Shown: positions 8,028 to 15,936 of the stretch, one piece after another
How positions within the stretch are numbered: position 1 is the first letter of the stretch
Layout: each line of letters opens with the position of its first letter
Assembly (NCBI RefSeq): GCF_019977275.1
Contig: NZ_AP024650.1
Span: 2,418,001 to 2,482,000, forward strand
Length of the DNA stretch: 64,000 nt
From: Arthrobacter sp. StoSoilB19
GTDB taxonomy: Bacteria; Actinomycetota; Actinomycetes; Actinomycetales; Micrococcaceae
Direction: 5' to 3'
The notes under the pieces: model-generated
Told to the model about the DNA's origin: nothing
Databases searched by the model: none
The model's input: only the letters and a program-made list of their open reading frames with translations
Position numbers and translations under genes: made by a program

Positions 8028-8861
8028 TCATTTCGCGGCCAGGTGCGGGTAGTTGTCCATACCTACCCTATGACCATCGCTGGCCCAAAACCCGCCAAGG
8101 AGTCCCGTTTCAGCGTTCCCCCCGGAAGTATCGACCTCATTGGCATAGAGCTCCGCGTCGTCCTGCGGGTCGTAGCCGATGCGCCGTCCTGCCTGGAGGT
8201 TCGCCCAGCCGCGGGTGTTGGCCGAGACAGCCCACACCACGTGATGGCCCGGGGCACCGAGGTCGTTCAGCGCCGCCTCCACGAGCCTGAACGAATCCGC
8301 CGGGGAAAGCCACGAACCAAGGGTCCTGGCGTTGCCCGGGCGCTGGCCGCCGGTACCTATCCGGGCACTGACCACTTTCATTCCGTACTTGTCCGCATAC
8401 AGGCTGCCGAGCGCTTCCGCGGCCACTTTGCTGACCCCGTAGTACGTATCGGGCCGCGGCGGAAGTACAGCATCCGCCGCGGCATCAGCAAGGTCGTGGA
8501 AGCCCACGGCGTGCGTGGAACTGGCCAGCAATACGCGTTCGACGCCGTTGCGGCGGGCTGCTTCCAGCGTCACCTGGGTGCCGGTGATGTTGGTGGCAAC
8601 GATTTCCTGCCAGGTCATTTCCCGGTGGAGTCCGCCCAGGTGGACAACCCCGGATGTGGCCCTGAGGGACGTGTTCATGAAATCTGGATCAGTTACGGAT
8701 CCCACCAGGGCAACCTCGTTGGGACGCAAATTCCGGGCTTCCACCAGGTCCAGCAGCCGGACTTCATATCCGGCATCAGCAAGGTAGGGACGCAGCAACG
8801 TGGCCATCATGCCGGCACCACCCGTCATGGCGATCGCCTGTGCTTTCTGTGCTGCCGGCAA
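8028..8861 (-). CDS. udh: NAD-dependent uronate dehydrogenase-like SDR
   Basis: A 277-residue extended short-chain dehydrogenase. It has the Rossmann motif TGGAGMMA, the aspartate at the end of beta 2 (LLDLVEA) that selects NAD, VVHLGGL, LLASSTHAVGF and the catalytic YxxxK as YYGVSKVAAE. The pattern GIVHLGG / SSNHTIG / YGVSK and the segment ending VVWxxSAN closely match bacterial uronate dehydrogenase, which oxidises galacturonate or glucuronate to the aldarolactone. The start is TTG 8861 with GGAGGA 4 nt upstream. The glucarate dehydratase in the divergent operon supports this role. Other sugar epimerase-type functions remain possible. Confidence 0.8.
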   Translation of the reverse strand: MPAAQKAQAIAMTGGAGMMATLLRPYLADAGYEVRLLDLVEARNLRPNEVALVGSVTDPDFMNTSLRATSGVVHLGGLHREMTWQEIVATNITGTQVTLEAARRNGVERVLLASSTHAVGFHDLADAAADAVLPPRPDTYYGVSKVAAEALGSLYADKYGMKVVSARIGTGGQRPGNARTLGSWLSPADSFRLVEAALNDLGAPGHHVVWAVSANTRGWANLQAGRRIGYDPQDDAELYANEVDTSGGNAETGLLGGFWASDGHRVGMDNYPHLAAK

Positions 8862-8884
8862 GTTTCCTCCAATGGTTGACAGCC

Positions 8885-8900
8885 TGTGATGCTAATCACA
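8885..8900. promoter_or_regulatory. CRP/GlxR-like operator TGTGA-N6-TCACA
   Basis: TGTGATGCTAATCACA is a perfect match to the CRP half-site layout, with 6-bp inverted arms. It lies in the 99-bp divergent promoter region, 23 bp from the udh start and about 60 bp from the importer start. It would suit cAMP-CRP or GlxR-type catabolite control. Confidence 0.5.
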
Positions 8901-8960
8901 CTCTCATGAAGTATGTTTCAGATGATAGCAGATGTTTATATATGTAAAAGGAGAATCAGA

Positions 8961-10292
8961 GTGGATTCGAAGCTCAAGGCACACTCCCGTGCGGCTCTGG
9001 CATTGGCGGTGACCTCAGCCACCCTGCTAACGGGCTGTGGCAGCGGGTCGTCCGCCCCTGCGGCCAAGGATGACGGCCAGCCCATCGAGGTCTGGGCGCG
9101 CGCCGGCACCGACGCCTCCACGACCTACGCGGCGCTGTTCAAGGAATTCACGGCAAAGACCGGTATCCCGGTCAACTTCCAGGGGGTGCCGGACCTGGAC
9201 CAGCAACTACAGACCAGGGCGGCCTCCAAGAAGCTTCCGGATATCGTCATCAACGACTCCGCGGCTCTTGGCAACTACACTTCCCAGGGCTACCTGCAGA
9301 AACTGGACAAGTCAGCGGTGGACGGAGGCGACAAGATCTCCGACTCCCTGTGGAATGAGGCAGTGGGCCAGGACGGGGCTACTTACGGGGTCCCGTTCTC
9401 TCGCCAGACGATGGTGACCATGATCAGGAAGGACTGGCGCGAGAAGCTGGGTCTCCCCGTTCCCAAGACGCAGGAAGACCTCGCGGCGCTGGCCACCGCA
9501 TTCGCTACACAGGACCCGGACGGAAATGGCCAGGCAGACACTTTCGGGATGACCGTTCCGGGATCCACCGAACGTGGATACCTGGGTTGGTGGGCCTCAT
9601 CGTACCTTTGGCAGGACGGCGGCGCCTACCTGAAGGACAACGGCAACGGAAAGTACACCGCTTCCGCCGCAAGCAGTGAAAGCCAGAAAGGCGTCACCTG
9701 GATCAAGCAACAGTTCTGCACGCCCGGCAACACGCAGCCGGGCGTACTGACGGCGGCCACCAGCGCTGCGTCACCCTTTTTCCAGACCGGAAAGACCGGG
9801 ATCATTCTCACCGGCCCCTACAACTTCTCCTCGTTTGATACGGCGCTGGGCAAAGACCGGTACGAAGTCATCGAAACTCCCAAGGGTTCGGTGGACAACA
9901 CAGTCCTGGCCGAAGGCGAGAACATCTATGTCACTGCCACCAACGGCAAAAAGGACCAGACAAAGCAGGTTATCGACTACCTCGTGTCCGCCGACGGGCA
10001 AAAGGCGGGCATGACCGCCGGCAAGCAGCCGATTGTCCGCGTACCCGTCAATTCCGACGTCGATGCTGCCGCCGTCTACAACGATCCCCGGTGGACCGTC
10101 GTCCAGGACGCGCTGAAGAACTCGTCAAAGTCCTTCCCCTCGGCCATCAACTTCGTGCCGATCAAGCAGGCAGCCGCCGAATCCCTGAACAAGATCTTCT
10201 CGGACTGGGCGGCGGATAACGTGGCGTCCGGCCTTAAGGATCTCGACTCGGCCATCACCAACGAACTGACAAGCCAGAACGCCAAGTCATGA
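8961..10292 (+). CDS. Carbohydrate ABC transporter substrate-binding lipoprotein
   Basis: A 443-residue extracellular solute-binding protein of family 1/8 (CUT1 type). It has a signal peptide ending LLTGCGSG, so Cys is lipidated, then EVWARAGTDASTTYAALFKEFTAKTG, typical of sugar binders. GTG 8961 is chosen because AAAGGAG lies 8 nt upstream and gives a normal signal peptide. Two permease genes follow with 4-nt overlaps, but no ATPase; a shared MsiK-type ATPase is the norm in actinobacteria. The context predicts a hexuronate or aldarate ligand. Confidence 0.88.
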   Translation: MDSKLKAHSRAALALAVTSATLLTGCGSGSSAPAAKDDGQPIEVWARAGTDASTTYAALFKEFTAKTGIPVNFQGVPDLDQQLQTRAASKKLPDIVINDSAALGNYTSQGYLQKLDKSAVDGGDKISDSLWNEAVGQDGATYGVPFSRQTMVTMIRKDWREKLGLPVPKTQEDLAALATAFATQDPDGNGQADTFGMTVPGSTERGYLGWWASSYLWQDGGAYLKDNGNGKYTASAASSESQKGVTWIKQQFCTPGNTQPGVLTAATSAASPFFQTGKTGIILTGPYNFSSFDTALGKDRYEVIETPKGSVDNTVLAEGENIYVTATNGKKDQTKQVIDYLVSADGQKAGMTAGKQPIVRVPVNSDVDAAAVYNDPRWTVVQDALKNSSKSFPSAINFVPIKQAAAESLNKIFSDWAADNVASGLKDLDSAITNELTSQNAKS

Positions 10293-11239
10293 CCGCAACA
10301 CCAACGAAACCGGCAGGTGCCTTGACGGCGGAGCCGGAGTCAGCGCCACCGGCCCCCCGCAGCAAACGCCGCAACGGCAGACAGACCATGGCCATCTGGT
10401 TGTTCCTGGTGCCGGCCGCCGTCCTGGGCCTCTACTTCAAATTCATCCCCATGGCCGAAGGCATTCGGCTGAGCTTTTTCAAAGTGCAGCCGTTCCTGGG
10501 GGACGTTTTCGTCGGCTTCGACAACTATGTTGGCGTGCTGACGGATGCACGCTTCTTGGAGGCCCTCGGACACACTGTGGTCCTGGGCGTCACCCAGACC
10601 CTCGGCGCACTGGTGGTGGGCTTTCTTCTGGCCCTGCTCCTGGAAGGGCAGGCACGGTCACTGTGGATCCTCCGCACCACCATTTTCCTCCCTGTCGTCA
10701 CGGCGCTGGCTGTGGTGGGCGAAATCTGGCGCCTGTTGTACTTCCCCACACCGGACGGACCCCTCAACAGCATCCTGGGCTGGCTAGGACTCGGCCCGCT
10801 GCAGTTCCTCAACGGTACGGACACGGCACTGTGGTCCATCGCCGTCGTCGGCATCTGGAGCGGCGCGCCCTACAACATGGTGATCATCCTCGCCGGGCTC
10901 ACCGGGGTGGACCGCTCCCTATATGAGTCTGCGGGCGTGGACGGAGCCACGGTCTGGCAGCGACTGCGGTACATCACGCTGCCGGCCCTTCGTCCTTCAC
11001 TGGTGACCGTCCTGACGTTGGCAGCCATCCGCAGCCTGCGCAGCTTCACGGAAGTGTACGTACTTACCGGAGGCGGCCCGGCCGGCTCAACAGAGGTGTG
11101 GATGACCCGCATGTATTCCCTGGGATTCCAGCGGAACGATATTGGCGTGGCCTCTGCCGCGGCAGTCCTGCTCCTGGTGGCCACCCTGCTCCTGACCGTT
11201 GGAACCCAGCTCCTGGCCAAAAGGAAGGCAGCACGATGA
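10289..11239 (+). CDS. CUT1 sugar ABC permease (MalF-like)
   Basis: A 316-residue integral membrane protein with six predicted helices. The EAA loop is YESAGVDGATVWQRLRYITLPALRP, the site that docks the ATPase. It overlaps the binding-protein gene by 4 nt and the next permease by 4 nt (ATGA), so the three are translated together. The N-terminal 30 residues are a hydrophilic Pro/Ala-rich cytoplasmic tail. It forms a heterodimer with the next gene product. Confidence 0.9.
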   Translation: MTATPTKPAGALTAEPESAPPAPRSKRRNGRQTMAIWLFLVPAAVLGLYFKFIPMAEGIRLSFFKVQPFLGDVFVGFDNYVGVLTDARFLEALGHTVVLGVTQTLGALVVGFLLALLLEGQARSLWILRTTIFLPVVTALAVVGEIWRLLYFPTPDGPLNSILGWLGLGPLQFLNGTDTALWSIAVVGIWSGAPYNMVIILAGLTGVDRSLYESAGVDGATVWQRLRYITLPALRPSLVTVLTLAAIRSLRSFTEVYVLTGGGPAGSTEVWMTRMYSLGFQRNDIGVASAAAVLLLVATLLLTVGTQLLAKRKAAR

Positions 11240-12147
11240 GCCAGACACTGACCCGAAAGAACTCCCGCACGGCCAGGCCGTCGTCCTCCGCCAGGTTCGA
11301 CACGGCCCTGGGATGGTCGCCCCGTTTTGGACCCAACATGGTCCTGCGGATGCTGCTCTGCGCACTGGTGTTCTGCATTTTCGCCCTGCCGTTCCTGGCC
11401 ATCATCTCCGGCGCTTTTGACCGGAACTCCAGCCCGACCGAGATTTCGCTGCTGCCCAAGACATTCACGCTCCAGAACTTCCAGGCAGCACAGCAGCAGG
11501 GTCTGTGGGGTTACCTGCTGAACTCCCTGGTGGTGGCCGGCGGAGGGCTCCTGCTCCAAATGACCGTTTCCGTGTTCGCCGCCTACAGCCTCAGCCGCAG
11601 GAAATTCCGGGGACAGGCCCTGGTCCTCCTGCTGGTCCTGATGACCATGATGCTCCCCGAGGAGATCATCGGCATCCCCCTGTCCCTGGTGTTGGGTGAC
11701 CTCCCGCTGCTGGGCATCAGTTTGCGGGGAACCGTCCTTGCCGTCATCCTGCCGGTGGGCATCTGGGGCTTCTCCATCTTCATCATGAGCGAATTCATGA
11801 AGGAGATTCCCGCGGAAATCGAGGAGGCTGCCCGGCTTGACGGGGTGGGTGAGTTCCGCATGCTCTTCACCATCATCCTGCCTCTGTGCAAGCCGGCGCT
11901 GGGCGTCATCGGGATTTTCGGCTTCATGATGGTCTGGGACCAGTACCTCCTCCCCCTCATCGCGGCCAATGACCCCGGAGACTACACCCTGACCGTGGCG
12001 CTGGCGGTACTTCGCAACGACACCACAGTCGGACCCGGCGTGCTGCTGGCGGGTGCCCTGATGGCCATGATTCCCAGCCTCCTGGTGTACCTCTTCCTGC
12101 AAAGCTCCATGATCCGCGGCATCACCTCGGGCGCAACCAAGGGCTAG
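11236..12147 (+). CDS. CUT1 sugar ABC permease (MalG-like)
   Basis: A 303-residue membrane protein, second half of the permease pair. It has six helices and the EAA loop IEEAARLDGVGEFRMLFTIILPLCKPA. The start is ATG 11236 in an ATGA overlap with the previous stop. It has a hydrophilic N-terminal extension of about 35 residues. With its partner it moves the ligand delivered by the lipoprotein. The glucarate dehydratase gene follows after 40 nt in the same operon. Confidence 0.9.
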   Translation: MSQTLTRKNSRTARPSSSARFDTALGWSPRFGPNMVLRMLLCALVFCIFALPFLAIISGAFDRNSSPTEISLLPKTFTLQNFQAAQQQGLWGYLLNSLVVAGGGLLLQMTVSVFAAYSLSRRKFRGQALVLLLVLMTMMLPEEIIGIPLSLVLGDLPLLGISLRGTVLAVILPVGIWGFSIFIMSEFMKEIPAEIEEAARLDGVGEFRMLFTIILPLCKPALGVIGIFGFMMVWDQYLLPLIAANDPGDYTLTVALAVLRNDTTVGPGVLLAGALMAMIPSLLVYLFLQSSMIRGITSGATKG

Positions 12148-12187
12148 GGAAGGCCCGGCCTCCCCAACCCTCCACGAAAGAATTTCC

Positions 12188-13477
12188 ATGAATATCAGCT
12201 CAATTGTTCCTGCCACCGCGGCACCCACCGCGGCAGACCTGACGATCAACGACATCACCATCACACCGATCGCCTTTTCCGATCCACCGCTCCTGAACGC
12301 CGTCGGCGTCCACGAGCCCTTGGTCCATAGGGTGGTCATTGAAGTCCGCACCGCCAACGGGCTCCTGGGCCTGGGCGAATGTGCCGGCGGCCAGAGCCGC
12401 CTGGACAACCTCGCCGCCGGCGCCAATGCCATCAAGGGCGTCAGTATCTTTGAAACCTCCACAATGGAGCGGCTCATCAACCAGGCGCTGGACCCAAATC
12501 TCTCTGCCTTTGAACGGGCTGCCGTCTTCTCCGCCTTCGAAGTCGCTGCCCTGGATATCCAGGGGCATGCAACGGGCAGGACCGTGAGCGAACTGCTCGG
12601 CGGCACTGTGCGGGACGAGGTCCCCTTCAGCGCCTACCTCTTCTACAAGTGGGCGGAACACCCTGCTCACGATGGACGCCCGGCCATTTCCGACGGCTGG
12701 GGCGAGGCGCTGGATCCGGAGGGCATCGTCCGGCAGGCTCGCCGGATGATCACCGAGTACGGATTCAAATCCATCAAACTCAAGGGCGGCGTCTTTCCAC
12801 CCGCCCGTGAAATTGAAGCTATCCGGGCTTTGCGTGAAGCGTTCCCGGACCTTCCGCTCCGGCTGGACCCCAACACTGCCTGGACGGTGGAGACCTCGAA
12901 ATGGGTGGCGGCCGAAACGAGCGGGCTGCTTGAGTACCTGGAAGATCCGACGCCGGGCCTGGAGGGAATGGGCCAGGTCGCGGCTGCTGCCCCCATGCCG
13001 CTTGCCACCAATATGTGCGTCGTGGCCTTCGACCACATCAAAAAGAGTGTGGAACTCGATTCCGTCCAGGTAATCCTCGGTGACCATCACTACTGGGGCG
13101 GCCTCCGCCACACCCGGGAACTGGGCACCATCTGCGAAACCTTCGGAATAGGATTGTCCATGCATTCCAATTCCCACCTTGGCATCAGCCTTGCTGCCAT
13201 GGTCCACGTCGCCGCCGCAACGCCTGCCCTGACGTACGCCTGTGATACCCACTATCCCTGGAACGGGCACAACGACGTGGTCAAGCCCGGAGCCCTGAAG
13301 TTTGTGGACGGCAGCGTGCCGGTTCCCACCGGCACCGGCCTTGGCGTGGAGCTGAACCGGGAGAAACTGGCTGAACTCCACCAGCAGTACCTGGACGCCC
13401 GCATGACGGCGCGGGATGACACGGGCTACATGCAGCGTTTTGTCCCCGACTTCACGGCTGCCCTCCCCCGGTGGTAG
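12188..13477 (+). CDS. gudD: Glucarate dehydratase (enolase superfamily)
   Basis: A 429-residue member of the mandelate racemase/enolase superfamily, GlucD group. The catalytic KxK sits in SIKLKGG near residue 198; metal ligands include the Asp in LRLDPNTAW and the acids of LEYLEDP; the His base is in SMHSNSHLG near residue 325. These features and the N-terminal PLLNAVGVHEP and FYKWAEHP segments are characteristic of D-glucarate dehydratase, which makes 5-dehydro-4-deoxy-D-glucarate. Udh across the divergent promoter would supply its substrate. The next enzymes of the pathway are not in this window. Confidence 0.9.
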   Translation: MNISSIVPATAAPTAADLTINDITITPIAFSDPPLLNAVGVHEPLVHRVVIEVRTANGLLGLGECAGGQSRLDNLAAGANAIKGVSIFETSTMERLINQALDPNLSAFERAAVFSAFEVAALDIQGHATGRTVSELLGGTVRDEVPFSAYLFYKWAEHPAHDGRPAISDGWGEALDPEGIVRQARRMITEYGFKSIKLKGGVFPPAREIEAIRALREAFPDLPLRLDPNTAWTVETSKWVAAETSGLLEYLEDPTPGLEGMGQVAAAAPMPLATNMCVVAFDHIKKSVELDSVQVILGDHHYWGGLRHTRELGTICETFGIGLSMHSNSHLGISLAAMVHVAAATPALTYACDTHYPWNGHNDVVKPGALKFVDGSVPVPTGTGLGVELNREKLAELHQQYLDARMTARDDTGYMQRFVPDFTAALPRW

Positions 13478-14655
13478 GTCCGCAGGTGATGCAGGTTACC
13501 GGCTATCTCTATCCGTGGGATGTACTGGGCGACCCGAAGGCGGTGTCATGGGTCAGGGACACCGGCGTTGACCGCGTGGCGCTTGCGGCCGCATACCACT
13601 CGGTGCGGGCCGGAACCCCACGGCATCCCACCCGGCGCGTCGTGGACGCCCGGTCGGCAGCCCTCTACGTTCCGGAAGGCGGTGCTTTCGCAGGCCGGCA
13701 GCTGATACCCGGCAACGCGAGGGAATGGACCGGGACGGAGAACGGATTCGGCGAGGCCGCAGCGGCATTTCAGGCGGAGGGCCTTCCCGTGGACGCGTGG
13801 ACGGTGCTGACCCACTCCAGCGCAGTGGGCGGAAACAGCCCCGGCCTCTGCGTACAAAATGCCTTCGACGAGGTCTACAGGTACGCGCTGTGCCCGTCGC
13901 AGCCTCAGGTCCGCTCCTACGCTGCGTCCCTGGTGCGCCAAGTCCTGGAGATGGGACAGCCGGATGGGTTGATCCTCGAAGCGGCGGGTCCGCTGGGTTT
14001 CAGCCACCAGAACCGGCATGAGAAGACCGAGGGAGCCGAGTACTCAACCTGGGTGCAGGCGCTGTTGTCGCTGTGCTTCTGCGATGCATGCGCCACCGGG
14101 TACGAGGCCCGCGGGTTGCCCGCCGCCGGGTATCAAAGCCGGGTCCGCTCTGCCGTCGCGCAGGCCGATGATGCCCGAATGACAGCTGCATTTGCGTCCG
14201 GGGCAGCGGCGTTCCTTCCCCTCCTGGAGGTACGGTGGGATGCCACGGCGATGCTGCTGGATGAGTGCTTGGCAGCGATCGAAGCCACCGGCTCCCGCCC
14301 CCGGCTGTCGCTGCACGCCACGCCGGACCCCTGGGCCACGGGGCCCTTCGTTCCGGTGGAGGCGCTCCGCAGGAGCAGGCTCTGGGGGCACCGGGGTGAC
14401 CTCACCGCCGTCGTACCTTGCTGGGGCGAGCCCAGCGAAGGCGCCGTGACGGTCGAAGCCATGTTGGCCGCCGGCTTGCGGGTGGGTGCGTATGTCCTGG
14501 CGCTGCCGCCGAAGACGGCCGACGGCGGCAGGCTGGCAAGCGAGTGGCAGGTGCTTTGTGCAGCGGGAGCCAGGGAACTGCACGTGTATCACCTCGGGCT
14601 TGCCTCCTCCCGGCGCCTCTCCGCTGTTGCGGGAGGACTGATGAGTCTGCGCTGA
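13471..14655 (+). CDS. Unrecognised protein in the glucarate operon, possibly TIM-barrel fold
   Basis: About 394 residues, cytosolic, no signal or membrane helix. It overlaps the end of gudD, so translation is coupled; GTG 13471, GTG 13486 or ATG 13489 are possible starts. Visible landmarks are MQVTGYLYPWDVLGD at the start, a central RYALCPSQPQVRSYAASLV, LILEAAGPLGFSHQNRHEKTEG, and a Cys cluster CFCDACATGYEARG. The alternating strands and helices and the ExxGxxGFxH-x(3)-HEK block suggest a glycoside-hydrolase-like or metal-dependent TIM barrel; the Cys pair resembles a structural metal site. I do not recognise a characterised family. Its operon position implies a role in uronate, aldarate or lactone metabolism. 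Confidence 0.75.
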   Translation: MVGPQVMQVTGYLYPWDVLGDPKAVSWVRDTGVDRVALAAAYHSVRAGTPRHPTRRVVDARSAALYVPEGGAFAGRQLIPGNAREWTGTENGFGEAAAAFQAEGLPVDAWTVLTHSSAVGGNSPGLCVQNAFDEVYRYALCPSQPQVRSYAASLVRQVLEMGQPDGLILEAAGPLGFSHQNRHEKTEGAEYSTWVQALLSLCFCDACATGYEARGLPAAGYQSRVRSAVAQADDARMTAAFASGAAAFLPLLEVRWDATAMLLDECLAAIEATGSRPRLSLHATPDPWATGPFVPVEALRRSRLWGHRGDLTAVVPCWGEPSEGAVTVEAMLAAGLRVGAYVLALPPKTADGGRLASEWQVLCAAGARELHVYHLGLASSRRLSAVAGGLMSLR

Positions 14656-14767
14656 GGGTTGGAAGCAGCCGGTGACGGCCATCGCCACGGGCACGATGGC
14701 GTCGATTGCCGGCCCCGACCAGGCCGGCGGCGGCGCAGGGAAGACGGCACACTAACCCTCATGTGCC

Positions 14768-14773
14768 TAAACT
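14768..14773 (+). promoter_or_regulatory. Leaderless -10 candidate (TAAACT)
   Basis: TAAACT is followed by 6 nt and the ATG at 14780. The hexamer is identical to those before the genes at 3805 and 52732. Confidence 0.5.
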
Positions 14774-14779
14774 ACTGAC

Positions 14780-15334
14780 ATGCCCACACGTGTTCACGAA
14801 TTTGCCTGGCCTGACCGGGTCGTCATCGGCACCATTGGTGTTCCGGGGGCGCGAACGTTCTACCTGCAGGTACGTGCAGGTAGGCAAATTGTGAGCATCG
14901 CACTGGAGAAGCAGCAGTCTGCCCAGCTCGCCGAAAAGATTGACGAAATCCTCGACGAGCTCATCGCCCTTGACGGCAATCCCTTCAGTGTTCCCACGGG
15001 TACTCCCATCGAGCTCGTCGACAATGACCAGCTCGAGGCAGTCCAGGAGCAGTTCAGGGCCGGCGCCATGAGTTTGGGCTGGGACCCGACAACGGCGCAG
15101 ATTGTGATAGAGGCCTACCCGATCATTGAAGTCGGTGCTGATGAAGACGTCGAATTGCTTGCTGGGAACGCCGCTGACGTGGCCGAAATGTTGCTGGTGC
15201 GGATGCCGGTGGGCACCGCCCGCGCATTCGCCAAACGGACCCGGGACGTAGTGGGTGCCGGGCGTCCGGCATGCCCGCTCTGCGGTTATCCCATGGACGC
15301 CGACGGGCATACCTGCACTCTTCCTGAAGTCTGA
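14780..15334 (+). CDS. DUF3090 family protein
   Basis: A 184-residue actinobacterial protein of the DUF3090 family. Conserved features are FYLQVRAGRQIVSIALEKQQ, a central VDNDQLE helix region, and a C-terminal zinc-ribbon-like tail CPLCGYPMDADGHTC whose three cysteines and one histidine could bind zinc. The family has no proven function; elsewhere it sits next to a phosphoglycerate-mutase-like gene and an SCO1664-type kinase-like gene. Neither is present here, so it stands alone. Translation appears leaderless. Confidence 0.85.
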   Translation: MPTRVHEFAWPDRVVIGTIGVPGARTFYLQVRAGRQIVSIALEKQQSAQLAEKIDEILDELIALDGNPFSVPTGTPIELVDNDQLEAVQEQFRAGAMSLGWDPTTAQIVIEAYPIIEVGADEDVELLAGNAADVAEMLLVRMPVGTARAFAKRTRDVVGAGRPACPLCGYPMDADGHTCTLPEV

Positions 15335-15364
15335 TGCCAGGGAGCCTGGACGGTACTGGCGGGT

Positions 15365-15763
15365 CTACCGCAAAGCTGTCCGCAGCCGTTCCTTGAGGTC
15401 TTCAAGTGATTCACGCCATTCCGGTTCGTCAGCGTTGTCCCACAGTTCAGCAAGCTCGGACTTCTCCCCGGCAACCCGTTCAACTGCTTCCAGTGCCATC
15501 TCCACGTCTTCGGCGGTGACCTCTGCCCCGCGGGCAGCCACCCAGGTCGCCACGGTCTCCGGGAGATCGCCCAGCGGGTTGCCTTGGCTGGCGGAGGTCA
15601 CTTCGGCGGCGGCGATAGCGACAGCCCCTTCGGGTGCCTCGACATACCTGTGACCTGCCTTCGCCAACGCCTGGCGCACGACGTCGACCCCTCCGGTCTC
15701 CAGCTCGTCCAGCCAGTCCAGCGCGTCGTCGTTCTCAAACGGCAGGTAGCCCCATGCACCCAC
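15365..15763 (-). CDS. DUF4259 domain protein
   Basis: A 132-residue soluble acidic protein. GTG 15763 is chosen because GGAAGGGGA precedes it and the protein then begins VGAWGYLPFENDDALDWLDEL, the usual start of DUF4259 members (MGAWG-x(4)-ENDDALDW). A second conserved part, AIAAAEVTSASQGNP, follows near residue 50. The family is of unknown function and is often found singly or near toxin-like loci. No operon partner here. Confidence 0.8.
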   Translation of the reverse strand: MGAWGYLPFENDDALDWLDELETGGVDVVRQALAKAGHRYVEAPEGAVAIAAAEVTSASQGNPLGDLPETVATWVAARGAEVTAEDVEMALEAVERVAGEKSELAELWDNADEPEWRESLEDLKERLRTALR

Positions 15764-15936
15764 GTGGTTCCCCTTCCGGTTAACGGCTAGTGGCTCCAAT
15801 ATGCCAGACCGCGCCGTTGCAGGTCATACACGCGGTGGATGCCTGCAAAGCTTTTCGAGAGTGCGTGCTGAAAGTGCGGTTGTTGGCGCGGAGTGGTGGC
15901 CCGCAAAATGTCACACCCCCCTTGGATGATGAGTAC

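Noticed and set aside
10870..12606. 578-codon minus-strand frame opposite permease and gudD genes
   Set aside because: His/Gln/Glu-rich antisense translation without domains; spans several genuine genes.
12200..13381. Long minus-strand frame opposite gudD (393 codons)
   Set aside because: Antisense shadow of a high-GC gene; no motif, and gudD has clear catalytic residues.
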